A program made the translations under genes and the position numbers. DNA of 64,000 bases, from the NCBI GenBank assembly GCA_027307235.1, contig DAHUXH010000014.1:1-64000 (forward strand), in the 5' to 3' direction. This document shows positions 52,927-60,108 of this stretch, piece by piece. Position 1 is the first letter of the stretch. The number at the start of each line of letters is the position of its first letter. The stretch comes from Vulcanimicrobiota bacterium (GTDB lineage Bacteria > Vulcanimicrobiota > Vulcanimicrobiia > Vulcanimicrobiales > Vulcanimicrobiaceae). The notes beneath the pieces were generated by a model, which saw only the letters and a program-made list of their open reading frames with translations, was not told the origin of the DNA and searched no databases.

Positions 52927-53666
52927 GTTCCTCCGAAGCGGCGATTTCGTTTTTGAAACTCGACGATCGCCCCCGTGAATTCATCGGGTGAAAAATCCGG
53001 CCAGAACACGTCGGTCATCACGAGTTCGGTGTACGCCGCCTGGTAGAGCATGAAATTGGACAAACGATGCTCGCCGCCGGGGCGGATCAGCAGATCGGGG
53101 TCCGGCATCTGCGCGGTGTAGAGCGCGCGCGAGATGGTCGCGTCGTCGATCGCCTCGGGAGCAAGACGGCCTTGCACGATGTCGCCGGCGAGCAGACGGA
53201 CCGCGCGCACCAGCTCGGCGCGCGACGAGTAGTTCACCGCGAGATTGAGCAGAAGTCCGGTATTATTCTTCGTGCGCTCCTGCAACGCGGCGAGCGCGTC
53301 GCGCGAGGAGGGCGGCAACTCGGCCCACGCGCCGATGACGTTGACGCGCACGTTATTGCGATTGAGTTCATGCACTTCCGTGCGCGCGAAGAAAACGCAG
53401 AGATCGAAGAGAAACGAAATCTCGCTGGCGTCGCGCCGCCAGTTTTCGGTGGAGAAGCCGTAGACGGTGAGAATTTTGATCCCGATATCACTTGCGACCC
53501 GCGTGATCTTGCGCAGCGCGATGATGCCGCGGCGATGGCCCTCGACCGCCGGCAAGCCGTGCGCACGCGCCCAGCGGCGGTTGCCGTCCATGATGATCGC
53601 CACGTGCGCTGGCACGTTCTCGGGTTCGATGCGCACGGCGTCGGCATGCAGCGGCAGGCTCGTCAT
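52923..53666 (-). CDS. uppS: Undecaprenyl diphosphate synthase (isoprenyl transferase)
   Basis: 247 aa, the usual size. Adds isopentenyl units in cis to farnesyl-type primers to give the lipid carrier of cell-wall and glycan synthesis. Conserved: AIIMDGNRRWA (catalytic Asp27), GHRRG, TVYGFSTENW, and the C-terminal DLLIRPGGEHRLSNFMLYQ. It overlaps the 80-aa gene upstream by 4 nt and cdsA downstream. It links the isoprenoid genes to the envelope genes elsewhere in the window. Confidence 0.95.
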   Translation of the reverse strand: MTSLPLHADAVRIEPENVPAHVAIIMDGNRRWARAHGLPAVEGHRRGIIALRKITRVASDIGIKILTVYGFSTENWRRDASEISFLFDLCVFFARTEVHELNRNNVRVNVIGAWAELPPSSRDALAALQERTKNNTGLLLNLAVNYSSRAELVRAVRLLAGDIVQGRLAPEAIDDATISRALYTAQMPDPDLLIRPGGEHRLSNFMLYQAAYTELVMTDVFWPDFSPDEFTGAIVEFQKRNRRFGGT

Positions 53667-53905
53667 CGTTCACCCGCGCGCACCGGCTCGTAGGACTCGT
53701 AGCCGCACATCAACTCGACGCACTCGGTCTGCTCGCCGTCCGGCGAGGTGATCGTGCGCGACAGTGCGCGCAACACGCGCAGCTCGCCCATGCCGAGCCA
53801 CGCCCCAACCGGCGCCAACAGCGAAAAACGCACGTGACGCGCGCTCAGCGTGCGTCGTGCGTGCGTCTGCGAAAGCATCACGAGATCGTCGGCCGGAAGC
53901 GTCAT
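53663..53905 (-). CDS. Small protein of unknown function between frr and uppS
   Basis: 80 aa. Its ATG overlaps the frr stop (TGATG) and its stop overlaps the uppS ATG, which is strong evidence of a translated, coupled gene. The sequence has no signal peptide; it reads as a small beta-rich domain (HVRFSLLAPVGAWLGMGELRVLRAL, then TECVELMCGYESYEPV). I do not recognise a family. The surroundings suggest cytoplasmic function, but nothing further can be read. Confidence 0.6.
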   Translation of the reverse strand: MTLPADDLVMLSQTHARRTLSARHVRFSLLAPVGAWLGMGELRVLRALSRTITSPDGEQTECVELMCGYESYEPVRAGER

Positions 53906-54465
53906 CAGACTTCCATAATCTCTTTCTCTTTGGTTGCGACGAGCAGGTCGATGTCCTTGACGAACTTGTCGGTCATCTTCTGCAGTTGTTCCTGCATGCG
54001 CTTGCTCTCGTCTTCGGTAATCTCACCGTTCTTTAATTGAAGCTTGAGGTCGTCATGGGCTTTATGGCGGACGTTGCGCACCGCGATTTTGCCGTCTTCG
54101 GCTTTCTTTTTCACGACTTTGACGAGGTCTTTGCGGCGTTCCTCGTTGAGCGGAGGCACGACCAGGCGAATCGTCTGGCCGTCGATATTGGGTGTCAGCC
54201 CGAGATCGCTCTTCTCGATGGCTTTGCGGATGTCGCCGACGACGCCTCTATCCCAGGCCGCAATCACCAGGGTGCGGGCGTCGGGCGTCGAGACACCGGC
54301 CACTTGCTTGAGCGGGACGGTTTGCCCATAGGCCTCGACGTGCAGGCGGTCGAGCAACGCCGGGGTCGCGCGCCCGGTGCGAATCGAGGCGAATTCGCCC
54401 CGCGTCGCCTCGACGCACTTGTTCATCCGTGATTCAATATCCGTGAAGAGTGCTTGTGCGGTCAT
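53905..54465 (-). CDS. frr: Ribosome recycling factor
   Basis: 186 aa, full length. With EF-G it splits the post-termination ribosome. Family features: FASIRTGRATPALLDR, VEAYGQTVPLKQVA, PNIDGQTIRLVVPPLNEERRKDL (read as separate short motifs), and the C-terminal helix with KMTDKFVKDID. The ATG at 54,465 is 14 nt after the pyrH stop. The stop overlaps the next ATG as TGATG. Confidence 0.96.
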   Translation of the reverse strand: MTAQALFTDIESRMNKCVEATRGEFASIRTGRATPALLDRLHVEAYGQTVPLKQVAGVSTPDARTLVIAAWDRGVVGDIRKAIEKSDLGLTPNIDGQTIRLVVPPLNEERRKDLVKVVKKKAEDGKIAVRNVRHKAHDDLKLQLKNGEITEDESKRMQEQLQKMTDKFVKDIDLLVATKEKEIMEV

Positions 54466-54478
54466 CGGTCCCTCATCA

Positions 54479-55222
54479 TCATCTTACTGCCGGCGCCGTT
54501 TCGCTCTTGCCGACGTACGTGCCGATTCCGTCACCCCACACGACGCGCCGGATATTTCCCGGGACGCCCATGTCGAAGACGATAATCGGCAACTGATTGT
54601 CCATGCACAGTGCCATGGCGGTTGAATCCATCACTTCCAGCCCGCGCTGCAGCACGTCCATGTAGTCCATGCGCTCGAAGCGCGTGGCGGTCTTGTCCTT
54701 CAACGGATCGGCGGTGTAGATGCCGTCGACCTTGGTCGCCTTGAGAATCGCTTGCGCATTCATCTCGACGGCACGCAACGCAGCGGTCGTGTCCGTCGTG
54801 AAGTACGGGTTGCCCGTGCCTGCGGCAAAGATGACGACGCGCCCCTTTTCCAAATGGCGCATCGCGCGGCGGCGGATGTACGGCTCGGCGATTTGATGCA
54901 TCGCAATCGCCGTCTGCACGCGCGACGGAACACCCAGGCGTTCCAGCGCATCTTGCAGTGCGAGTGCGTTGATCACGGTCGCGAGCATGCCCATGTAATC
55001 GGCGGTCGCACGATCCATGCCGGCTTCTTCGTGCACCTTGCCGCGCCAGATGTTGCCGCCGCCGACGACGACGGCGATGCTCACGCCGTCGGCATGAACG
55101 TCGGCGATCTGCTGCGCCATCTCGCGGGTGGTGGTAACGTCAACACCGCTCTCCGTCCCCGAGAACGCTTCGCCGGAGATCTTGAGGAGGATGCGCTGGT
55201 ACTTGGGGCGATCTCCGTTCAC
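54479..55222 (-). CDS. pyrH: Uridylate kinase
   Basis: 247 aa. It phosphorylates UMP to UDP; bacterial enzymes of this amino-acid-kinase fold are hexameric and regulated by GTP and UTP. Front motif [13 protein letters not shown], then [10 protein letters not shown], and later [19 protein letters not shown]. The start is a GTG 5 nt after the tsf stop. Part of the standard tsf-pyrH-frr block. Confidence 0.95.
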   Translation of the reverse strand: MNGDRPKYQRILLKISGEAFSGTESGVDVTTTREMAQQIADVHADGVSIAVVVGGGNIWRGKVHEEAGMDRATADYMGMLATVINALALQDALERLGVPSRVQTAIAMHQIAEPYIRRRAMRHLEKGRVVIFAAGTGNPYFTTDTTAALRAVEMNAQAILKATKVDGIYTADPLKDKTATRFERMDYMDVLQRGLEVMDSTAMALCMDNQLPIIVFDMGVPGNIRRVVWGDGIGTYVGKSETAPAVR

Positions 55223-55227
55223 GACGA

Positions 55228-55839
55228 TCAGATCTCGCCGAGCGCGTACTTCGTGAAGCGCCGAACCTTGATGTTCTCGCCGAGCGCGCCCACCGCCGCG
55301 TTGATCAAATCGTTCACGCTCATGCTGTCGTCCTTGACGAATGCCTGATCGAGCAGCACGTGCTCTTCAAACCATTTGTTCAGTTTGCCTTCGACGATCT
55401 TCTCGGCCACGTCGGCCGGCTTGCCGGCCGGCACCGCACCGCGAAATTCTTCGCGCATCTGCGCGATGACGTCGGCGGGCACGGCTTCGCGATCGAGATA
55501 GCGCGGGGACATCGCCGCGATGTGCATGGCGATGTCGCGGGTGAGTTCGCCGAACTTGGGGTTGCGGGCGACGAAGTCGGTTTCGCTGTTCACTTCGACC
55601 AGTACGCCGATCTTGCCGCCGGCATGGATGTAACAGGCGACGAGGCCTTCGTTGGCCGAGCGATCCGCTTTCTTCTGAGCTTGGGCCGCGCCGCGTTCGA
55701 GCAGCAGCGCCCTAGCGCGCTCGAAGTCGCCCTGCGCCTCGATGAGCGCCTTACGGCAATCCATCATCGGTGCGCTGGTCTGTTCGCGCAGGTTCTTGAT
55801 CTCATCGGCTTTCGGTTGATACGTCATTGCGGTGGACAC
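55228..55839 (-). CDS. tsf: Translation elongation factor EF-Ts, short form
   Basis: 203 aa. Nucleotide exchange factor for EF-Tu. Contains the N-terminal UBA-like [16 protein letters not shown] and the core motif SETDFVARN. Its length is that of the short EF-Ts of cyanobacteria, Thermus/Deinococcus and others, rather than the ~280-aa E. coli form. The start is a GTG with GGGAG 6 nt upstream; an ATG 12 nt downstream is the alternative. A terminator hairpin lies just upstream, between rpsB and tsf. Confidence 0.95.
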   Translation of the reverse strand: MSTAMTYQPKADEIKNLREQTSAPMMDCRKALIEAQGDFERARALLLERGAAQAQKKADRSANEGLVACYIHAGGKIGVLVEVNSETDFVARNPKFGELTRDIAMHIAAMSPRYLDREAVPADVIAQMREEFRGAVPAGKPADVAEKIVEGKLNKWFEEHVLLDQAFVKDDSMSVNDLINAAVGALGENIKVRRFTKYALGEI

Positions 55840-55873
55840 GAGTTTCTCCCCGTGGCGTCGAGTTGCTTTTTCT

Positions 55874-55901
55874 TAAAAAACAGAGGCCGCGAGGCCTCTG
55901 T
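55874..55901 (-). terminator. Intrinsic terminator/attenuator between rpsB and tsf
   Basis: ACAGAGGCC at 55,880-55,888 pairs perfectly with GGCCTCTGT at 55,893-55,901 around a 4-nt loop. In the minus-strand transcript the 9-bp stem is followed by a run of U residues (TTTTTTAAG read on that strand). That is a textbook rho-independent terminator located after rpsB and before tsf. It probably terminates part of the transcripts and sets rpsB above the downstream genes. Confidence 0.85.
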
Positions 55902-55931
55902 GAACCGGGTGATCGCTGTCGTCGCGGCGGC

Positions 55932-56726
55932 CTAGCCTGCCGCGGCTTCCGCGTCGGCCATCGTGGTGATCGGCTCCTCTTCGATCGAGGCGACGAAGTC
56001 CGGGGCGGCCTCGGTGTAGGTTGCGGCTTCGTACGAGCTTTCACGCTCGGTGCGGCCCTCGACGATCGCGTCGGCGATCTTGCCGACCATCAACTTGACC
56101 GCGCGGATCGCGTCGTCGTTGCCGGGGATCGGGTAGTCGATCTCGTCGGGATCGCAGTTGGTGTCGATCACGGCGATGATCGGAATCTTGAGCTTGCGGG
56201 CTTCCATCACGGCGATCCGTTCTTTTTTCGGATCGACGACGAAGACGGCGTCGGGCAAGCGGTGCATGTCCTTGATGCCGCCGAGGAAGCGTTCGAGTTT
56301 GTTCAACTCGTCTTGCAGCTTGGCGACTTCCTTCTTGGGCAGACGGTCGAAATCGCCCTGAAGCTTCATGTTCTCGAGTTCGCGCAAGCGCGCGATGCGC
56401 TTCTGAATCGTCGCGAAGTTGGTCAGCGTGCCGCCCAGCCAGCGCTGGTTGATGAAGTAGGTGGACGCGCGCTCCGCCTCGGTGCGCACGACGTCCTGCG
56501 CCTGCTTTTTGGTGCCGACGAACAGAACGACCTTGCCTTCACGCGCCATCTGTTTGACCGCCTCGTAGGTATGGCGGAGATGGCGAACGGTGAGCGCCAG
56601 GTCGATGATGTAGATGCCGTTACGCTCCTGGAAGATGAACGGCTTCATCTTGGGGTTCCAGCGACGGGTCTGATGCCCGAAGTGAACGCCTGCCTCGAGG
56701 AGTTCGCGCATGGTGATGACCGACAT
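55932..56726 (-). CDS. rpsB: 30S ribosomal protein S2
   Basis: 264 aa from the ATG at 56,726, which has GGAG 8 nt upstream. A GTG 9 nt further up would give MKFMSV but sits too close to GGAG. Typical motifs are [23 protein letters not shown], read as [11 protein letters not shown], then [19 protein letters not shown] and VIDTNCDP. S2 is a primary small-subunit protein and the start of the rpsB-tsf block. A tail of ~40 residues rich in Glu and Ala follows the core. Confidence 0.96.
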   Translation of the reverse strand: MSVITMRELLEAGVHFGHQTRRWNPKMKPFIFQERNGIYIIDLALTVRHLRHTYEAVKQMAREGKVVLFVGTKKQAQDVVRTEAERASTYFINQRWLGGTLTNFATIQKRIARLRELENMKLQGDFDRLPKKEVAKLQDELNKLERFLGGIKDMHRLPDAVFVVDPKKERIAVMEARKLKIPIIAVIDTNCDPDEIDYPIPGNDDAIRAVKLMVGKIADAIVEGRTERESSYEAATYTEAAPDFVASIEEEPITTMADAEAAAG

Positions 56727-56834
56727 GAATTTCACTCCATTCTGGCCCCCGCCGCGGTGCCGTCATGGCGGAGCGGGCGTGTCGCGGAGCCATCATCGCC
56801 CCCCGTCCGTGCGGGGCGTATTGACAACCGGCAG

Positions 56835-56864
56835 AGTATACCACGGCCGCCCACACCCCCGCAA
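56835..56864 (-). promoter_or_regulatory. Candidate sigma-70-type promoter of rpsB
   Basis: Read on the minus strand, TTGCGG (56,859-56,864) and TATACT (56,835-56,840) are separated by 18 nt. The -10 matches the consensus in five of six bases; the -35 in three. Transcription would start near 56,828 and give a leader of about 100 nt before the ATG, long enough for an S2-binding autoregulatory structure, which I could not fold here. Confidence 0.45.
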
Positions 56865-56873
56865 ACAAGTTTA

Positions 56874-56889
56874 GCGAACGCATGTTCGC
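56874..56889. repeat. Inverted repeat in the rpsB-rfbB divergent region
   Basis: GCGAAC (56,874-56,879), GCAT, then GTTCGC (56,884-56,889) form a perfect 6-bp inverted repeat with a 4-bp spacer. It sits 10 nt upstream of the candidate rpsB -35 and about 70 nt before rfbB, so it could be an operator for either gene. No family is suggested by the sequence. Confidence 0.3.
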
Positions 56890-56956
56890 AACGAGCTACG
56901 CCGGGGCGCCCCTTTGCTTTAAGGTTTTTGAACTGACGCGACGAAACGGAGCGGCG

Positions 56957-57961
56957 ATGCGCTGGTTAGTGACGGGCGGCCTCGGTTTCATCGGGTCCAA
57001 TTTCATTCGCGTTGTGCTGCGCGAGCGGCCGGACGTGAGGATCGTCAATCTCGACGCGATGACCTATGCCGGCAACCCGGCCAACCTGCGCGATCTGGAA
57101 GACAACCCGCGCTACCGCTTCGTCCACGGCGACATCGGCGACGTGAACGCGGTAGAATCGGCGATCGGCGACGGCGTCGACGCGATCGTGAACTTCGCCG
57201 CCGAGACGCACGTCGATCGGTCGATTCTCGATCCCGAGGCGTTCTTGCGCACCGACATTCTCGGCACGCACGTGCTGCTCGAAGCGGTACGCCGGCGCGG
57301 CATCGCGCGCTATCTGCAAGTCTCGACCGACGAAGTCTACGGCGACGTCGAGCGCGGCGAGTCGTCCGAAGACGATCCGCTGCGTCCGCGCAGTCCGTAC
57401 AGCGCGAGCAAAGCCGGCGGTGATCTGCACGTGCTTGCCTATCGCAGCACCTACGACACGCCGGTGCTGATCACGCGCGGCAGCAACACGTACGGCCCGT
57501 ATCAGTATCCCGAGAAGTTGATCCCGCTCTTCGTCACCAATCTGATCGACGACCAGCAGGTTCCCGTGTATGGCGACGGGCTGCAGATTCGCGACTGGCT
57601 GCACGTCGAGGACCACGCGCGCGGCATTCTGCACGTGCTCGAACACGGCACGCTCGGTGAAGTCTACAACGTCGGCGGTGGGAATCCGCGCACCAATCTG
57701 GAGATCACGCGTCTGCTGCTCGAGGGCTGCGGCCGCTCGCACGACACGCACGTGCGGCACGTCGTCGACCGGCCCGGACACGACCGCCGGTACGCCGTCA
57801 ACACCGCGAAGCTGAGCGCGCTCGGCTGGGCGCCGCGCGTTCCGTTCGCCGACGGCATCGCCGCGACGATCGTGTGGTACCGTGAGCACGAGTCGTGGTG
57901 GCGGCCGCTCAAGAGCGGCGAGTTCCTCGAATACTACAAGCGCCAGTACGCGCATCGTTAG
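56957..57961 (+). CDS. rfbB: dTDP-glucose 4,6-dehydratase
   Basis: 334 aa from the ATG at 56,957 with GGAG 5 nt upstream. A longer frame upstream overlaps the rpsB promoter area and has no conserved sequence. The SDR fold shows the NAD loop VTGGLGFIGSNF, FAAETHVDRS and the catalytic YSASK (Tyr148, Lys152), and NTYGPYQYPEKLIP is diagnostic of RmlB. It makes dTDP-4-keto-6-deoxyglucose, the branch point to dTDP-rhamnose and other deoxysugars. rfbA follows at once. No rfbC or rfbD is in the window. Confidence 0.95.
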   Translation: MRWLVTGGLGFIGSNFIRVVLRERPDVRIVNLDAMTYAGNPANLRDLEDNPRYRFVHGDIGDVNAVESAIGDGVDAIVNFAAETHVDRSILDPEAFLRTDILGTHVLLEAVRRRGIARYLQVSTDEVYGDVERGESSEDDPLRPRSPYSASKAGGDLHVLAYRSTYDTPVLITRGSNTYGPYQYPEKLIPLFVTNLIDDQQVPVYGDGLQIRDWLHVEDHARGILHVLEHGTLGEVYNVGGGNPRTNLEITRLLLEGCGRSHDTHVRHVVDRPGHDRRYAVNTAKLSALGWAPRVPFADGIAATIVWYREHESWWRPLKSGEFLEYYKRQYAHR

Positions 57962-57976
57962 GGAGGGCAGATCATC
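57962..57976 (+). promoter_or_regulatory. Shine-Dalgarno sequence and non-canonical ATC start of rfbA
   Basis: Directly after the rfbB stop comes GGAGGG (57,962-57,967). No ATG, GTG or TTG occurs in frame between that stop and the conserved RfbA N-terminus. The codon ATC at 57,974 is exactly where the initiator of 'MKGVILAGG' should be, 6 nt from the GGAGGG. ATC starts are known for a few bacterial genes such as infC. A single-base assembly error of an ATG is the alternative. Confidence 0.6.
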
Positions 57977-58705
57977 AAGGGCGTCATTCTCGCAGGCGGG
58001 TTGGGCTCGCGCCTTCGCCCCCTGACCAAGATCACGAACAAGCATCTGCTGCCGATCTACGACCGGCCGATGATCTACTATCCGATCGAAACGCTGTGCA
58101 AGGCGGGCATTCGCGACATCATGATCGTCACCGGCGGCAATTCGGCCGGAGATTTCTTGCGCTTGCTCGGCAACGGCTCCGAATTCGGCTTGAAAGACAT
58201 CTACTACACGTATCAGGAAGGCGAAGGCGGCATCGCCGACGCGCTCAAGCTCTGCGAGCATTTCGCCGAGGGACAGCGGATCGTCGTCATTCTCGGCGAC
58301 AATATCGTGCAAGACGACATCGGTCCGTACGTGAGAAAATTCGAGCAACAGGATTCAGGCGCGCGCATCTTGCTCAAGCAAGTCGACGACCCCGAGCGCT
58401 TCGGCGTCGCCGAACTCGACGGCGAGCGCATCGTCAACATCGTCGAAAAACCCGCGACGCCCAAGAGCCGCTATGCGGTCACCGGCATCTACATGTACGA
58501 TCGCCGCGTCTTCGACTTCGCGCGCAAACTCAAACCCTCCGATCGCGGCGAACTCGAGATTACCGACGTCAACAACCAGTACATCAAAGAAGGCGACCTG
58601 CACTACGACGTGCTCGACGGCTGGTGGACGGACGCCGGAACGTTCGAGAGCCTCTATCGCGCGAGTTCACTCGTCGCCGGCGAAAACACCGGCCGGCGAT
58701 CGTAG
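57974..58705 (+). CDS. rfbA: Glucose-1-phosphate thymidylyltransferase (RfbA/RmlA type)
   Basis: 243 aa if translation starts at the ATC at 57,974. The next usable codon, TTG at 57,998, would remove the KGVILAGG strand that carries the nucleotide-binding glycines. The enzyme makes dTDP-glucose from dTTP and glucose-1-phosphate, the substrate of the upstream rfbB product. Motifs: LAGGLGSRLRPLT, NKHLLPIYDRPMIYYPI, VILGDNI, and EITDVNNQYI near the end. It is the short (~240 aa) RmlA form. Stop at the convergent methyltransferase gene. Confidence 0.9.
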   Translation: MKGVILAGGLGSRLRPLTKITNKHLLPIYDRPMIYYPIETLCKAGIRDIMIVTGGNSAGDFLRLLGNGSEFGLKDIYYTYQEGEGGIADALKLCEHFAEGQRIVVILGDNIVQDDIGPYVRKFEQQDSGARILLKQVDDPERFGVAELDGERIVNIVEKPATPKSRYAVTGIYMYDRRVFDFARKLKPSDRGELEITDVNNQYIKEGDLHYDVLDGWWTDAGTFESLYRASSLVAGENTGRRS

Positions 58706-58720
58706 GCGTAAGAGCCTATG
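58701..58720. terminator. Possible bidirectional hairpin between rfbA and a methyltransferase gene
   Basis: CGTAGGC (58,701-58,707) and GCCTATG (58,714-58,720) form a 7-bp stem with one G-T pair and a 6-nt loop, spanning both convergent stop regions. There is no clear U-run on either side, so termination strength is uncertain. Confidence 0.35.
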
Positions 58721-59456
58721 CGGGGACGGCGTCGATCAGAAATTGCAGTGTACGAAACTCATCCATGTCGCGCTGCGTCACGCCGCGTAACGTGAAGCCC
58801 TTCGTGTCGATGTTCACGGCCTGACCGGCCGGCACCGCTAGATTCGGCACGCGCGCGTCCGGATTTGTCCCGGCGCGCATAATGCGATAGCCGGTTCTTT
58901 CGAAGAGTTCGACGATACTGTTCATCGTGAAGAAGCGAATGTGCGTGACATCGAGCAAGCCTTCTTCGACGTAATCCCAATTGCCGTTCATCAGTTGATC
59001 GATGAGCCACAGATTGCGCACGTTTGGAATGCTCGCCAGAACCTGCGCGTCGGGAGCAAGCAGCGGCCGCACCCGCTCCAACACCCTCCATGGATTGACG
59101 AGATGTTCGAGCACGTCGGGAAAAAATACGAGATCGAGGCTTCCGGGGCCGAGACCGACCGCTTCGAAATCCAGCGTCTCGACACTTTCGACATGAACGT
59201 GATCGATTCGCGCAGCAGCGATCTGCGCAACTTCCTTGTTGAGTTCAACGCCGTGAACCACGGCATTCGGAAAGCGGTCTTTTACGGCGCCGCTCGTTGC
59301 CGCACCGGCACAGCCGACATCCAGCACAACACGCGGCTCATGACGGATCAGCACCAACAACTCGCTGCGCACGTGCTGATAGTACTCCGAGGTGAAACCA
59401 CGCTGGGCCGCCGGCGTCGGATCGGAAAGTTCTTTCCAGACAGGCCGTGTACTCAT
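58716..59456 (-). CDS. Class I SAM-dependent methyltransferase
   Basis: 246 aa from the ATG at 59,456 (MSTRPVWKELSD). Longer starts to 59,543 overlap the divergent dioxygenase start and add no domain. The SAM loop is VLDVGCAGAATSG, followed by GVELNKEVAQIAA, FFPDVLEHLVNP (motif near the post-I/IV strands) and a C-terminal NIDTKGFTLRGVT segment. Type 11/23 methyltransferases like this modify sugars or small molecules in glycan loci. Its C-terminal half is clearly related to the C-terminal part of the large protein at 60,098-62,071. Confidence 0.85.
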   Translation of the reverse strand: MSTRPVWKELSDPTPAAQRGFTSEYYQHVRSELLVLIRHEPRVVLDVGCAGAATSGAVKDRFPNAVVHGVELNKEVAQIAAARIDHVHVESVETLDFEAVGLGPGSLDLVFFPDVLEHLVNPWRVLERVRPLLAPDAQVLASIPNVRNLWLIDQLMNGNWDYVEEGLLDVTHIRFFTMNSIVELFERTGYRIMRAGTNPDARVPNLAVPAGQAVNIDTKGFTLRGVTQRDMDEFRTLQFLIDAVPA

Positions 59457-59535
59457 CGAAGCCGACTTCGCGCCCTCAGAAGCCCTCCCTCCGATGCCGA
59501 TAACCGGGAGAGGTCGTCGAAGGATATCGTGTGAC

Positions 59536-60108
59536 ATGCGCATGGATGTAAGTCAGCTCGTCCGGACCCTGCGAGGGATCGATCCGCTCGCCTATGGCCC
59601 CGCTACGATCGGCACCCTGATGCGCGACGTTCGCATTGGCCTCGGCGAGGTGGAGCCTTTCATGTCGGTCCGCAAGGGCGGATACACACGCAACTTGGTG
59701 TACGCCGACGCGCACTTTGAGTTGATGGTCCTCGTCTGGGACCAAGACGCGACGACGGCCATCCACGATCATGCCGGTCAACACTGCTGGTTCACCGCGC
59801 TGTCGGGGACGTTTGATTTGCAGAACTATCGCCGGGTCAGCGGCGGCCGGGCGCCGGGGGCCGCGCGAATCGCTCCGGCCGAAACGCTCCGCGGCGTCAG
59901 CATCGGTGAACCCGACTACCGCCACGGCGATAGTGACATTCACCGCGTGGCGGTCGCGCCCGGATGCGAGCAGGCAATATCGCTGCACGTGTATGCGAAT
60001 CCGCTTGCGACCTGCCTCGTGTTCGACGAGGAGCGCGGTGTGTGCGGTCTCAAGCAGCTCAAGTATGACACCGTCGCGGTCGATCGGCTCGCCGCGATCA
60101 ATCCGTAG
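59536..60108 (+). CDS. Cysteine dioxygenase-type cupin enzyme
   Basis: 190 aa. The iron ligands are in place: His77 and His79 (IHDHAGQHCW) and His136 (DIHRV). Cys84 sits five residues after His79, where mammalian CDO has the cysteine of its Cys-Tyr crosslink. Tyr155 (LHVYA) is a candidate partner. The enzyme would oxidise cysteine to cysteine sulfinate; a related 3-mercaptopropionate dioxygenase activity is possible. It is a single plus-strand gene between two minus-strand methyltransferase-type genes. Its 3' end overlaps the next gene tail to tail by 11 nt. Confidence 0.88.
   Translation: MRMDVSQLVRTLRGIDPLAYGPATIGTLMRDVRIGLGEVEPFMSVRKGGYTRNLVYADAHFELMVLVWDQDATTAIHDHAGQHCWFTALSGTFDLQNYRRVSGGRAPGAARIAPAETLRGVSIGEPDYRHGDSDIHRVAVAPGCEQAISLHVYANPLATCLVFDEERGVCGLKQLKYDTVAVDRLAAINP

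Noticed and set aside
56821-56840. TTGACA at 56,821 as a plus-strand -35 for rfbB
   Set aside because: The only nearby -10-like sequence is about 10 nt away, too close, and the proper distance holds CGGCCG.
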